This document shows positions 26,909-36,465 of a stretch of DNA of 64,000 nt, in pieces (position 1 is the first letter of the stretch; each line of letters starts with the position of its first letter). The translations under genes and the position numbers were made by a program. Source of the stretch: Micrococcales bacterium KH10 (lineage in GTDB: Bacteria > Actinomycetota > Actinomycetes > Actinomycetales > Cellulomonadaceae); contig FZPE01000001.1 in NCBI GenBank assembly GCA_900188465.1, positions 806,001 to 870,000 on the forward strand. Direction: 5' to 3'. The notes below the pieces were generated by a model. The model worked only from the letters and a program-made list of their open reading frames with translations. It was not told the origin of the DNA and did no database searches.

Positions 26909-29491
26909 CTACAACTTGGTGACCGGCGCCATCCTCAGCAGCAGTCGTTTCGCGTCCCCGGTACCGAAATCAACCCGCGCCACGGTATTGCGGCCGGTCC
27001 CTTCGACACCGACAACAGTTCCCAAGCCGAACTTGTCATGCGTGATCCGGTCCCCCACGGCAAGGTTCGGGATCGGCGCATCACTTGAGGCGCGCTGCGC
27101 AGCAGCCCCGGCACCGCTCGCTCCCCGAGAACCGCCAGATGATCCGAAACCAGAACTGCCAAACGAGGACCGACCCGCACCCACCGGTGGCGCAAAATCA
27201 GCATCGTCGTCATAGCGAGACGAGCCTCGTCCGCCACCAGAACCATAACCATCGGAACCGCCGCGATACCGCGAACCGTTGCCATACGATCCCCAGGAAT
27301 CGCGTAACAACTGCACGGACGATTCGCGCCTCCGCCAGTCGACGAGCTCTTCGGGAATCTCATCCAGGAACCGCGAGGGCGGGAACTCCTGCGACTGCCC
27401 CCACGCCGAACGAGTCGCCGACCGGGTGATGTACAGCAACTCGCGAGCGCGCGTGATCCCCACGTAGGCGAGACGGCGTTCTTCCGCGAGTTCATGCTCG
27501 TCCCCCAGCGAACGCAGGTGCGGGAAAGTACCGTCCTCCATACCGGTGAGGAACACCACCGGGAACTCCAGTCCCTTCGCGGTGTGCAATGTCATCAGCG
27601 TGACCACACCCGAATCGTCCTCGTCACCGGGAATCTGATCCGAATCGGCGACCAACGACACCCGCTCAAGGAAGTCAGCCAAGTCTCCGTCAGGGAAATC
27701 CGTGGCGAACTCCACCGCGACCGCATGGAACTCGGCCAGGTTCTCAATGCGGGGATAGTCCTGCACATCGTCACTGGCGCGCAGCGCAGCCAAGTATCCC
27801 GTCCGATCAAGGATCTGTGCCAGCAGTTCATCGGTGCCGTGTTCCGCAGCGAACGCGGTGAACTCGTCCAATAGTTCCACAAATGCTGTGATCGGCTTCA
27901 GCGCGCGGGTGGTGATGCCTGGGATTTGCTCAGCCATACGCAAGGCCGCCCCGAAACTCACGTCACGATGCGCCGCGAACTGCGCGACTACCGCCTCAGA
28001 TCGGTCTCCGATCCCTCGCTTCGGCACATTGAGGATGCGGCGCATTGACACGTCGTCGTCAGGGTTCGACACTGCCCGCAGGTAGGCGACGGCGTCCTTG
28101 ATCTCGCGCCGGTCGTAGAACTTCGTGCCACCGACCACCTTGTAGGGCAGCCCGACTCGGATGAACTCTTCTTCCAGTGCACGGGACTGCGCGTTAGTGC
28201 GATAGAACACTGCCACGTCACGATAACGCGCAGCATCATCGTCGCTGAGCTTGTCGATCTGCTCTGCAACGAATCGCGCCTCCGCGTGCTCGTCATCGGC
28301 AACATAACCGACGATCTGCGCACCAGCACCAGAATCGGTCCACAACCGCTTGGCACGCCGACCGTTATTTCGGGCGATCACCGCGTTCGCGGCCGACAGA
28401 ATCGTCTGTGTGGAACGGTAGTTCTGTTCCAGCACAATGGTGCGCGCATCCGGGTAATCTTGCTCGAACTCCTCGATATTGCGGATCGTCGCACCGCGGA
28501 ACGCATAAATTGACTGGTCCGAGTCTCCAACCACTGTGAGTTCCCCCGCAGGCACACCGGAAGGGTCGCCACCACCGACCAGTTCGCGTACCAAAATGTA
28601 CTGCGCGTGGTTGGTGTCCTGGTACTCGTCAACCAGAATGTGCCGGAACCGACGTCGGTAATGCTCCGCGACCAACGGCTGCTGCTGCAGCAATTGCACC
28701 GTGAGCATGATGATGTCGTCAAAGTCGACCGCATTGGCGCTGCGGAGCCGCTCTTGATAACGGGTGTAAACGCTGGCCAGAACCTGCGCGAATGCGTCGG
28801 CGCCGCCGCTGGCGGAATCCACCTGCACGGCATATTCCTCAGCCGTGACCAGCTCGTTCTTCAGATCGGAGATCTTGTTGGCGAGCACTTTGGCTGGGAA
28901 TTTCTTGACGTCAAGGTCCAGTTCGCGCGATACCAATGTCATCAGTCGTTGCGAGTCGGCCGCGTCATAGATCGAGAAGGACGAGCGCAATCCGACGTGA
29001 TCGTGCTCGGATCGCAGTATCCGCAGACAGGCGGAGTGGAAAGTGGCCACCCACATGCGCCTTCCCGGTGCCCCCACCAGATCAATGACCCGTTCGCGCA
29101 TCTCAGCGGCGGCCTTGTTGGTGAAGGTGATTGCGAGGATCTGCCCCGGCGTGGCGCGCCCAGTCGCCAGGAGGTAGGCGATGCGATGCGTCAGCACCCG
29201 GGTCTTGCCAGACCCGGCTCCCGCGACGATCAGCAGCGCCGAGCCTTCGTGTTCGGCGGCGGCGCGCTGTTGCGGGTTCAGCGAACCGAGTAGTTCCTCA
29301 TGGTCGGGGGCCACCTCGAATAACGTGCCGTCGCCTGCAACGGTGTCCCGCGCCGCAGTCGCACCAGAAGCAGCGTCGCCGCCCGCTTCATCAGCGCCCA
29401 AGGGCGCGAAACTCGGCAGGCGTGACTGTGATCCGCCAGCGGGGCGCTGCTGCGCCAATCGGGATGTCAAAGTGTCGAACAGAGAAGCCAT
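26909..29491 (-). CDS. pcrA: ATP-dependent 3'-5' DNA helicase PcrA/UvrD
   Basis: 860 residues, superfamily 1A helicase for nucleotide-excision repair and replication restart. After a ~70-residue disordered N-terminus come the Q motif (LLGSLNPQQRAAA), Walker A (GAGSGKT, residues 91-97), Walker B (LVDEYQDTNHAQY), YRSTQTIL, VTLMTLHTAKGLEFPVVF and YVGITRARELLYI. A Gly/Ser-rich linker leads to the C-terminal Tudor-like RNA-polymerase-binding module (VGDRITHDKFGLGTVVGVEG) typical of PcrA. The ATG at 29491 begins MASLFDTLTSRL; the frame extends 130 residues further but that part looks non-coding and overlaps the leader of the divergent nirA gene. Confidence 0.97.
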   Translation of the reverse strand: MASLFDTLTSRLAQQRPAGGSQSRLPSFAPLGADEAGGDAASGATAARDTVAGDGTLFEVAPDHEELLGSLNPQQRAAAEHEGSALLIVAGAGSGKTRVLTHRIAYLLATGRATPGQILAITFTNKAAAEMRERVIDLVGAPGRRMWVATFHSACLRILRSEHDHVGLRSSFSIYDAADSQRLMTLVSRELDLDVKKFPAKVLANKISDLKNELVTAEEYAVQVDSASGGADAFAQVLASVYTRYQERLRSANAVDFDDIIMLTVQLLQQQPLVAEHYRRRFRHILVDEYQDTNHAQYILVRELVGGGDPSGVPAGELTVVGDSDQSIYAFRGATIRNIEEFEQDYPDARTIVLEQNYRSTQTILSAANAVIARNNGRRAKRLWTDSGAGAQIVGYVADDEHAEARFVAEQIDKLSDDDAARYRDVAVFYRTNAQSRALEEEFIRVGLPYKVVGGTKFYDRREIKDAVAYLRAVSNPDDDVSMRRILNVPKRGIGDRSEAVVAQFAAHRDVSFGAALRMAEQIPGITTRALKPITAFVELLDEFTAFAAEHGTDELLAQILDRTGYLAALRASDDVQDYPRIENLAEFHAVAVEFATDFPDGDLADFLERVSLVADSDQIPGDEDDSGVVTLMTLHTAKGLEFPVVFLTGMEDGTFPHLRSLGDEHELAEERRLAYVGITRARELLYITRSATRSAWGQSQEFPPSRFLDEIPEELVDWRRRESSVQLLRDSWGSYGNGSRYRGGSDGYGSGGGRGSSRYDDDADFAPPVGAGRSSFGSSGFGSSGGSRGASGAGAAAQRASSDAPIPNLAVGDRITHDKFGLGTVVGVEGTGRNTVARVDFGTGDAKRLLLRMAPVTKL

Positions 29492-29574
29492 GATGGCACC
29501 AGCGTAGTTCGATCCGGTGACATTTCGACACGGCCACACTGGGTCCCCTGGTATTGCTGCAGGACATCTTCCTT

Positions 29575-29620
29575 GTTGCCGGGAAACAAACCGTCGACAA
29601 GAAAGATTTCCTGCGGCAAC
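29575..29620. repeat. Stem-loop repeat, copy B (cf. 18760-18806)
   Basis: GTTGCCG-GGAAA pairs with TTTCC-TGCGGCAAC (two unpaired bases in one arm) around a ~20-nt loop. On the minus strand it reads TTGCCGCAGGAAA...TTGTCGACGGTTTGTTTCCC. TGCCGCAGG, TTGTCG and GGTTTGTTT are shared in the same order with copy A. It lies in the 265-bp gap between the divergent genes pcrA and nirA/sir. Confidence 0.6.
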
Positions 29621-29756
29621 CGCCAGCACTGCAAAGTGTCCAGGATGTGAACTCGCATGGAAGTTGCATATGTCGGAACCGTACCGTTTTGTGCACGGTC
29701 GTCCAGCCCCAGGACGACCCACCTGACGCAGACTTCGCCTAATGACGAGGACGACG

Positions 29757-31535
29757 ATGACTGAGCCCGACCCGCAGGCCACCGCAACACAGCCCCCCGC
29801 CGCGGACACACCTCCCACAGCGAAGGAACCCGCTGCACCGCCTGCGCGACCCGCGCGAAAAGCGCGACCGGCTCGTCCCAATGGTCAGTGGAAAGTGGAT
29901 GGAACCGCACCCCTGAACACCAATGAGGAGATCAAGCAGCGCGACGACGGATTGAACGTCAGAGAACGCATCGAAACGGTCTACGCCAAGGGCGGCTTCG
30001 ACTCGATCGACAAGGAAGATCTGCACGGTCGCTTCCGCTGGTGGGGGTTGTATACGCAACGCAAGCCCGGAATCGATGGTGGCCGTACCGCACAACTCGA
30101 AACCGAGGAAATCGAAGACAAATACTTCATGCTGCGGGTACGCGTCGATGGCGGTGCACTCTCGGTTGAGCAGTTGCGCGTCATCGCGGAGATCTCGCAG
30201 GAATTCTGCCGGGATACCGCTGACATCACCGACCGGCACAATATCCAGTTCCACTGGGTCGAAGTCGAGGCGATGCCAGAAATCTGGCGCCGCTTGGAGG
30301 CCGTGGGCCTGCAGACCACAGAGGCTTGCGGTGACGTTCCACGTGTCATCCTCGGTTCGCCGGTGGCCGGGGTCGCCAAGGATGAGGTCATCGACCCGAC
30401 TGACATCATCGCCGAGATCGTGCGCCGTTATGTGGGCGACCCGTCGTTTTCCAACCTGCCGCGCAAGTACAAGACCGCGATCACCGGCCACCCCAGCTTT
30501 GACGTGGTTCCTGAGATCAATGACTTCTCGCTGGTGCCGGTCACACATCCAGAACTCGGCATCGGCTTCGATTTGTGGGTCGGCGGGGGCTTGAGTACCT
30601 CGGCACACCTGGCACAGCGATTAGGCACCTTTATCGAGCCGAGCCTCGTCCCTGATGTTTGGGTGGGTGTGACGTCGATTTTCCGTGACTACGGTTATCG
30701 CCGATTGCGCAACCGTGCGCGACTGAAGTACCTGATGGCCGATTGGGGTCCGGAGAAGTTCCGGCAGGTCCTCCAGGACGAGTACCTGGGTTACGCGCTG
30801 CCCGATGGTCCGGCACCGGCGCAACCCACCCGCTCCGGTGACCATATCGGCGTGCACGAGCAAAAAGACGGCAAGTTCTACATCGGTGCCGCCCCGTATG
30901 TCGGCCGGACCTCGGGCACTGCGCTGCTCGGTATTGCGGACCTGGCCGCTTCGGTTGGCTCGGACCGGATCAGGCTGACGCCATATCAGAAGCTGCTCAT
31001 CTTGGATGTCGCAGAAGACGATGTCGATCAGGTTGTCTTCGGGCTGCGTGACCTCGGCTTCGAAACCCATCCTGGGACCTTTCGCCGCTCAACGATGGCC
31101 TGCACCGGCATCGAATACTGCAAGCTGGCGATTGTCGAGACCAAACAGACCGCGACCACTGCGATCCGGCAGCTCGAGGACCGGTTGGGGGCGTTTGCGG
31201 ACGAGCACAAGCTCCTGCCGATCACTTTGAACGTCAACGGTTGCCCGAACTCGTGCGCCCGCATTCAAACCGCTGACATCGGGCTGAAGGGGCAGTTGGT
31301 GATGAATGACGAGGGCGACCAGGTTCCTGGTTTTCAGGTCCACCTCGGCGGCGGCTTGATCTCCGAACAGCGTGAAGAAGCCGGAGTGGGACGTACCGTG
31401 CGCGGTCTGAAGGTGACTGCTGACGGTATCGCGGACTATGTGGAACGGGTCACGCGCAGTTACGTCGATGGGCGCGATGACGACGAGACTTTTGCCTCAT
31501 GGGCACTACGTGCCGAGGAAGACCTGTTGAAATGA
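29757..31535 (+). CDS. sir: Ferredoxin-dependent sulfite/nitrite reductase (siroheme, 4Fe-4S)
   Basis: 592 residues with the two-fold ferredoxin/siroheme fold of the nitrite/sulfite reductase family. The 4Fe-4S/siroheme cysteines are visible as MACTGIEYC (C449, C455) and NGCPNSC (C496, C500). After a ~45-residue disordered start come EEIKQRDDGLNVRERIETVYAKGG and GRFRWWGLYTQRKPG, which are typical of actinobacterial Sir/NirA. It reduces sulfite to sulfide or nitrite to ammonia in six electrons. The overlap with the APS reductase gene argues for sulfite. ATG 29757 has GAGG 6-7 nt upstream and is preferred to ATG 29742. Confidence 0.9.
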   Translation: MTEPDPQATATQPPAADTPPTAKEPAAPPARPARKARPARPNGQWKVDGTAPLNTNEEIKQRDDGLNVRERIETVYAKGGFDSIDKEDLHGRFRWWGLYTQRKPGIDGGRTAQLETEEIEDKYFMLRVRVDGGALSVEQLRVIAEISQEFCRDTADITDRHNIQFHWVEVEAMPEIWRRLEAVGLQTTEACGDVPRVILGSPVAGVAKDEVIDPTDIIAEIVRRYVGDPSFSNLPRKYKTAITGHPSFDVVPEINDFSLVPVTHPELGIGFDLWVGGGLSTSAHLAQRLGTFIEPSLVPDVWVGVTSIFRDYGYRRLRNRARLKYLMADWGPEKFRQVLQDEYLGYALPDGPAPAQPTRSGDHIGVHEQKDGKFYIGAAPYVGRTSGTALLGIADLAASVGSDRIRLTPYQKLLILDVAEDDVDQVVFGLRDLGFETHPGTFRRSTMACTGIEYCKLAIVETKQTATTAIRQLEDRLGAFADEHKLLPITLNVNGCPNSCARIQTADIGLKGQLVMNDEGDQVPGFQVHLGGGLISEQREEAGVGRTVRGLKVTADGIADYVERVTRSYVDGRDDDETFASWALRAEEDLLK

Positions 31536-32392
31536 CCGAACTCGACGAGCACAACAGGCTGGGCGCACTGTTCGAATCTGGTGCACCTGACCTGCTAGAG
31601 CAGCAGCAGGCGGCTGCTCGTCGTGCTGCGCAACAAGCCGATGGGCAGCGTCGCCGTGAGCAGTCGCGTCCGCGACGCAGCGAGTCGCTGTTGCGCGATA
31701 TCGCGGTGTCGGGCCGTGCGAGACTTCATGGCTCTGGGGTCGGTGCCCCAGACGAGGCGACCACGGACCAAGTGCTGCGCTGGACCATTGAACAGTTTGG
31801 CGACCGTATCGCGGTGGCAAGCTCGATGGCCGACACTGTTGTGGCTCACCTGGTCTCGCAGTACAAGCCTTGGGTCGATGTACTTTTCGGCGATACCGGC
31901 TATCACTTCGAAGAGACGTTGCAGACCCGGCAGCGGGTGGCGGATACGTTGAAGGTCAACGTCATTTCAGTGCTTCCGGCCCAAAGCGTGGCGGAGCAGG
32001 ATGCCAGTTATGGCCCACGGTTGTATCAACGTGATCCAACGGAGTGCTGCCGCCTGCGCAAAGTCGTGCCGCTGCGCGACCGTCTGGCTGATTACGAAGT
32101 GTGGATCACCGGACTGCGCCGCGACGATGCTCCGTCGCGTGCGAACGCACCGTTAGTGGTGTGGGATCAGGCCAACAAACTGGTCAAGGTCAACCCCATT
32201 GCGGCCTGGAGCGACGAGCGAGTCGCTGCCTACATCCGCGATAACGATGTGATCGTCAACCCGTTGCTGTCGCAGGGATATCCGTCGATCGGTTGCGCGC
32301 CGTGCACGAGCCGGGTGGCGCCCGGAGAGGACACCCGCTCCGGACGTTGGGCCGGACAGACCAAGACTGAGTGCGGGTTGCACGTCATCTAG
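31532..32392 (+). CDS. cysH: Adenylyl-sulfate (APS) reductase, 4Fe-4S type
   Basis: 286 residues. The start ATGA overlaps the stop of the reductase gene, so the two are translationally coupled. It reduces adenylyl sulfate to sulfite. The iron-sulfur cysteine pairs ECC (C172, C173) and CAPC (C255, C258) and the redox-active ECGLH cysteine (C281) are all present. The paired cysteines mark assimilatory APS reductases rather than PAPS reductases, which lack them. The N-terminal ~60 residues are charged and Gln/Arg-rich. Sulfate adenylyltransferase (cysD/cysN) and a sirohydrochlorin chelatase are not in the window. Confidence 0.94.
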   Translation: MTELDEHNRLGALFESGAPDLLEQQQAAARRAAQQADGQRRREQSRPRRSESLLRDIAVSGRARLHGSGVGAPDEATTDQVLRWTIEQFGDRIAVASSMADTVVAHLVSQYKPWVDVLFGDTGYHFEETLQTRQRVADTLKVNVISVLPAQSVAEQDASYGPRLYQRDPTECCRLRKVVPLRDRLADYEVWITGLRRDDAPSRANAPLVVWDQANKLVKVNPIAAWSDERVAAYIRDNDVIVNPLLSQGYPSIGCAPCTSRVAPGEDTRSGRWAGQTKTECGLHVI

Positions 32393-32407
32393 CACTGCGT
32401 GGGCGTG

Positions 32408-32431
32408 GGTCTCGACAGGCTCGACCACCGG
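32408..32431. repeat. REP-like intergenic repeat (GGTCTCGACAGGCTCGACCACCGG type)
   Basis: This 24-bp sequence belongs to a short interspersed repeat family that I recall as common between genes in many actinobacteria; in translation it gives the telltale VVEPVET. It lies 15 bp after cysH, between convergent genes. Only one copy was noticed in this window. Confidence 0.6.
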
Positions 32432-32471
32432 GAAGGTGAGGGCTGCTGCCCGACCACCTACTGACCGGATC

Positions 32472-32810
32472 TCAGATGAACACGGCAAGCACGATGTTGA
32501 CCACGGTGAGACCACCGATAGCGTGCTTGATTCCGGGCTTCGCGACCTCCGGGCGGTTCTTCGCGATGAGAGCGAGAATCACCACAACGAGCGCCACCGT
32601 CAGTTTGATCCCAATCTTGACCATGTTGAAGTCGCGATCGCCCATCTCACCAATACCGACCATGGCGATACCGGACACCAACGCGGTCAGTGCACCGTGC
32701 AGTGTGCCGCGATACACCTCCGGTTGTTTGATCGTCGCGATGTAACCGCCCAGCACGATGGCCCAACCGACGAAGTGCAGCACCAGGAAAAAGTTATAGA
32801 GGAAGTCCAT
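32472..32810 (-). CDS. Small four-helix integral membrane protein
   Basis: 112 residues with four hydrophobic segments (FLYNFFLVLHFVGWAIVLGG, GTLHGALTALVSGIAMVGIG, KIGIKLTVALVVVILALIA, AIGGLTVVNIVLAVFI). The His in LHFVGW and the Gly-rich second helix resemble small actinobacterial membrane proteins of unknown function. The start at 32810 has no clear ribosome site. It lies 16 bp beyond the response-regulator stop on the same strand and may be read with it. Confidence 0.75.
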   Translation of the reverse strand: MDFLYNFFLVLHFVGWAIVLGGYIATIKQPEVYRGTLHGALTALVSGIAMVGIGEMGDRDFNMVKIGIKLTVALVVVILALIAKNRPEVAKPGIKHAIGGLTVVNIVLAVFI

Positions 32811-32826
32811 GATGCGATCATAGTCG

Positions 32827-33501
32827 TTACAGCAGTCGGCGAGCAGCCGCCCAGCGTGTGATCTCGTGACGCGATGAAAGCTGCAGTTTGCGCAGCACAG
32901 CGGAGACATGGGTTTCGACTGTCTTGACGGAGATGAACAGTTCCGCGCCCACCTCGCGGTAAGAGTAGCCCCGGGCGATCAGACGCATGACTTCTTGTTC
33001 TCGCGCGGACAGTCGGTCGAGTTCCTCGTCGCGTTCCGCGACCTGCATGTCGGGCGCACCGAAGGAGTCGAGCACAAAGCCCGCCAGTCGAGGCGAGAAC
33101 ACCGCATCACCACCGGCAACCCGTCGTACCGCGTCGGCGAGTGCATCGGGTTCGATGGTCTTGGTGACATATCCGCGTGCTCCGGCCCGGATCACAGAGA
33201 CAACGTCGGTGGCCGCATCGGAGACAGACAGCGCCAGCATGCGCGATGGCGATTGCGCTTGGGCGCATCGTGCGGCAACCTCGGCTCCCCCGCCACCGTT
33301 GCCGCCGGGCAGGTGCACATCGAGCAGCACAACGTCCGGCCGGAGTTCAGTGATCGCGGCGACAGCCTCGTCAACGTCTCCCGCTTGTCCCACCACCTGG
33401 AAATCATCGGGCAAGGTGGAGATCACGCCTGCACGGAACATGGCGTGGTCGTCAACGATGACGAGACGCAACAGGGTGGCCGATTCGGTCTGATCAGTCA
33501 T
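32827..33501 (-). CDS. NarL/LuxR-family response regulator (Lia-like)
   Basis: 224 residues: a receiver domain with the acidic pocket VIVDDHAMF, phospho-acceptor D61 in VVLLDVHLPGG, the Ser/Thr in ALSVSD and the Lys in YVTKTI, then a LuxR-type HTH (LSAREQEVMRLIARGYSYREVGAELFISVKTVETHVSAVLRKL). Its ATG overlaps the kinase stop (ATGA), so both are made together. With the PspC-type kinase and the divergent PspC/LiaF-like gene it forms an envelope-stress module found beside guaA in many actinobacteria. Confidence 0.95.
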   Translation of the reverse strand: MTDQTESATLLRLVIVDDHAMFRAGVISTLPDDFQVVGQAGDVDEAVAAITELRPDVVLLDVHLPGGNGGGGAEVAARCAQAQSPSRMLALSVSDAATDVVSVIRAGARGYVTKTIEPDALADAVRRVAGGDAVFSPRLAGFVLDSFGAPDMQVAERDEELDRLSAREQEVMRLIARGYSYREVGAELFISVKTVETHVSAVLRKLQLSSRHEITRWAAARRLL

Positions 33502-34805
33502 GAGTTCTCGTTTTCGTCGTCTCCGGGAAATTCCATGCGTATCCGGATTTCGGTGCCGCCATCAGGAATTTGACGTACATCCACGGTACCGCCACGGCGC
33601 GTGATGCGACCGATGATCGACTCGCGCACCCCGAAACGATCCTCGGCGATGCTGTCGAGGTCGAACCCGTCGCCGCGGTCGCGTACCGACACGTCAAGTC
33701 GCCGCTCACTCGCCTCAAGGTATAGCGAGATGGGCGGACGACCATGCCGCACGGCGTTCTTGAGTGCTTCGTTGGTTGCTTGGACGAGCGCCCCCGTGAC
33801 ATCGTCCGGTACCGCGTCGCCGACCACGACCACGTCGATGGGCACACCGTATTGCTCGTCGATGTCGACCGCCAACTCGCGTATCTCCGCTGCCAGCGAG
33901 GTGCCGTGTTCGGGTGAGTCCTCATAGAGCCACTGCCTCAGTTCTCGTTCCTGCGTTCGAGCGAGACGTGAGACCGTGACCGAGTCGGTGGAACTGCGTT
34001 GGATCATGGCCAGGGTTTGCAGCACGGAATCGTGCAAGTGGGCCGCGATCTCCGCGCGCTCATCGGCGCGTTCGCGCATGGCGCGTTCCTGGGCGAGGTC
34101 CTTGATCAAACGCAACCACCACGGGGCTAATACGATTGCCACGCCTGTCAGCACCGCGATAGCGGCGACAGCGGCACTGATGGCGGTGGCCGTGTCGGTG
34201 CCGCGGCCGACGAAGACCAGCACCCCCACCACGACGAGGACGACCCCGCCGACCATCCGGACCGTACTCCATGGGGTACGGCCGCCGGTTTCGGCAAGGA
34301 TCTTGCCCCGTCTGCGCTCATCAAGTTGTGACCAGGTCAATAGTGCACCGGTCAAGATCACCAGGGCGGGCAGCAACCACTGCCCCAGCGCGGTAGTGAT
34401 GGATCGGTTGGCGACCGCCAGCGCCACGAGCACGAGCAAGAACCCGAGCACCAGATCGGACACGGAGATACCGCGGTACCAAGGCTGCTTACCAACCTCG
34501 TCGCTCGCCTCCACTGGAGGTGCGACGGTGCGCACGCGATGCGGGTCTGCGAGCTGACGCATCACCTTTTCCGCATCGCCCACCGGAACGGTGATCCATA
34601 GGAAGAGATAGGCGATGACTCCGGCGCCACCGCACAGTGCGGCCGCGATGGCCATGAGGCGAACACGTTGGACCGGCAGCCCCAGATGTGCCGCCAAGCC
34701 AGCGCATACGCCACCGACGTATCGGCCAGCGCCTGCCTCGGGGCGCACCAGCGGCAGACGTTCGGTCGCTGCGGCACCGGAAGGCTGCGAATTCTGGAAA
34801 GTCAC
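33498..34805 (-). CDS. PspC-domain sensor histidine kinase (LiaS/DesK-like)
   Basis: 435 residues. The N-terminal PspC domain (RYVGGVCAGLAAHLGLPVQRVRLMAIA) is followed by further membrane helices (LVLGFLLVLVALAVA, LLPALVILTGALLTW, VGGVVLVVVGVLVFVG, ISAAVAAIAVLTGVAIVLAPW) and then a cytoplasmic kinase of the HisKA_3-related type. The probable phospho-acceptor is H258 in AAHLHDSVLQTL. The ATPase part has NEALKNAVRHG (N box) and RDRGDGFD (G1 box). Start is GTG 34805, with AAGG close by. Fusing PspC to a kinase is a recurring actinobacterial design; it probably senses membrane stress. Confidence 0.93.
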   Translation of the reverse strand: MTFQNSQPSGAAATERLPLVRPEAGAGRYVGGVCAGLAAHLGLPVQRVRLMAIAAALCGGAGVIAYLFLWITVPVGDAEKVMRQLADPHRVRTVAPPVEASDEVGKQPWYRGISVSDLVLGFLLVLVALAVANRSITTALGQWLLPALVILTGALLTWSQLDERRRGKILAETGGRTPWSTVRMVGGVVLVVVGVLVFVGRGTDTATAISAAVAAIAVLTGVAIVLAPWWLRLIKDLAQERAMRERADERAEIAAHLHDSVLQTLAMIQRSSTDSVTVSRLARTQERELRQWLYEDSPEHGTSLAAEIRELAVDIDEQYGVPIDVVVVGDAVPDDVTGALVQATNEALKNAVRHGRPPISLYLEASERRLDVSVRDRGDGFDLDSIAEDRFGVRESIIGRITRRGGTVDVRQIPDGGTEIRIRMEFPGDDENENS

Positions 34806-34962
34806 ACCTTGATCGTGTCATGATCACAGCGCTGATTCGACACCTGACGCCCGATGCCGGGGATTTTCCGGAACATTCCTGAGTGGGCCTGTCAGATCAA
34901 TCAGGGATGGTTCAGGGTGCTTCCCGATACCGCTTCGTCACTACTTTCGCCACGATGGAATC

Positions 34963-36465
34963 ATGAACGAATACACCGCACCGCCATCCGGGCAGCAGAC
35001 GCCGCCCGCGCCCGACCCACAGCAGGGTGCTGGGCCGGAATCACCATCAGCTACGGCCACGTCAGACCGATTCTTCACGTGGATTCGTAACCAGGGCATC
35101 ACTCGATCCCAGGATCGCTGGGTCGGCGGTGTGGCTGGCGGAATCGCTCGTCGTTGGAAGATCGATCCGCTGATCGCACGAGCTCTGACCGTCGTCGTCC
35201 TGCTGTTCACCGGCATCGGATGGGTCGCATATGCCGCGGCCTGGGCACTGCTGCCAGAAGAACGCGATGGACGCATTCACGTCGAGGAACTGTTCCGTGG
35301 GCGTTTCGATGCCGCCTATATCGGTATCGGAATCTTCGCCGTGGTCGGCGGAACCTGGGGCAATGACTGGTTCGGCTTCCCGTTCTTCTCGGGTGCTGAT
35401 CATTTGCGCTGGATAGCCGCAGGCACGAGCGCCATCATCAGTACGGCACTCGTCGTCGCGATTGTCGTCTTCATCATCCGCGCCGTGCAACAAGACCGAC
35501 AGAACCCAAACCAAAGTTCCCCGTCGGCAGCTCCTGCCCATGGCGGCTCTACCGCGAACGCTGGCCATTTCTCTACGACAACGAGTACTCCCATGAACTC
35601 AGATCCTTCAGCACCGTCATACAGTTCGGCCACTGACGGCAGTACGCCAGAGCAACCCAAGCAGGAAACCTTCACCACAACTCAACCGATTCACGAAGCC
35701 CCAGCATGGGCTGGGTCCTACGGTCCGCCACAGCAGCCGCCGACGCAACAGCCTCATATGCAGCACCCGCAGCAGCCTCCCGTGCCGCCGCAACCACCCA
35801 TTCCTAGTTGGCGCACACTGCCCACACGGATATTCGCCCTTATCTTCGGCCTCACTCTCATCAGCACCGCCGCCGTACTTGTCGCCCACACCAACGGCCT
35901 GTTCGACGGAAACGTCGCCCTCGTCGCCGGCGGCGTGGCCCTGGGCGTGTTGGGTCTGGGCATGACGCTTTCCGGCGTGGCCGGTCGGTCCGCTGGTTCA
36001 CTAGGCGGCCTCGTCATCCTGGCATTGCTCGCCGTGGGGCCGGTAGCGGGCTGGAGTTCCTTGACCAGCGGAACCGACCGACCCGCAGTGGCCACACTGT
36101 CACAAACCACCTGGACGCCTACCACTGTGGAGTCCGCACAGCGCGGTTATCTTGCCACGGTGGGCTCTTCGACGCTGGACCTGACCAAGTTGCCCACCGT
36201 CCCCGGAGAGACAATCGAGATTCCGATTCGTGTCGCCGCAGGATCGATGTCCATCATCGTGCCGAACAACATTCCGATTTCGGCCGAGGCCGACATCGTC
36301 GCCGGCACCGTGGATTGGGATGTCCCCGGGGCAGGCCGACAAGAAGACGGGCTCGTCAATCGCAGTAATTTCGAGACCCCCGCAGTCACTGACGGCGCAA
36401 CACCGCGTATCCATCTGGATCTGCGCGGCGCCGCGGGATCAATCACCATTGAGGAGAAATCATGA
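34963..36465 (+). CDS. PspC-domain membrane protein with LiaF-like C-terminal domain
   Basis: 500 residues, divergent from the kinase. The PspC domain (about 45-125: DRWVGGVAGGIARRWKIDPLIARALTVV) is followed by one or two helices, a ~110-residue Pro/Gln/Ser-rich disordered loop (with HMQHPQQPPVPPQPPIP), four more helices, and a C-terminal beta-rich domain (IPIRVAAGSMSIIVPNNIPISAEADIVAGTVDWD) that resembles the LiaF/DUF2154 toast-rack domain. LiaF proteins inhibit LiaRS until the envelope is damaged; this one is likely the third component of the adjacent kinase/regulator pair. It overlaps the next gene by ATGA. Confidence 0.9.
   Translation: MNEYTAPPSGQQTPPAPDPQQGAGPESPSATATSDRFFTWIRNQGITRSQDRWVGGVAGGIARRWKIDPLIARALTVVVLLFTGIGWVAYAAAWALLPEERDGRIHVEELFRGRFDAAYIGIGIFAVVGGTWGNDWFGFPFFSGADHLRWIAAGTSAIISTALVVAIVVFIIRAVQQDRQNPNQSSPSAAPAHGGSTANAGHFSTTTSTPMNSDPSAPSYSSATDGSTPEQPKQETFTTTQPIHEAPAWAGSYGPPQQPPTQQPHMQHPQQPPVPPQPPIPSWRTLPTRIFALIFGLTLISTAAVLVAHTNGLFDGNVALVAGGVALGVLGLGMTLSGVAGRSAGSLGGLVILALLAVGPVAGWSSLTSGTDRPAVATLSQTTWTPTTVESAQRGYLATVGSSTLDLTKLPTVPGETIEIPIRVAAGSMSIIVPNNIPISAEADIVAGTVDWDVPGAGRQEDGLVNRSNFETPAVTDGATPRIHLDLRGAAGSITIEEKS

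Noticed and set aside
31532-32392. PAPS reductase
   Set aside because: The paired cysteines C172/C173 and C255/C258 mark the iron-sulfur APS reductase class.
33498-33501. Possible frameshift between kinase and regulator
   Set aside because: The 4-bp overlap is an ordinary ATGA translational coupling; both proteins are full length.
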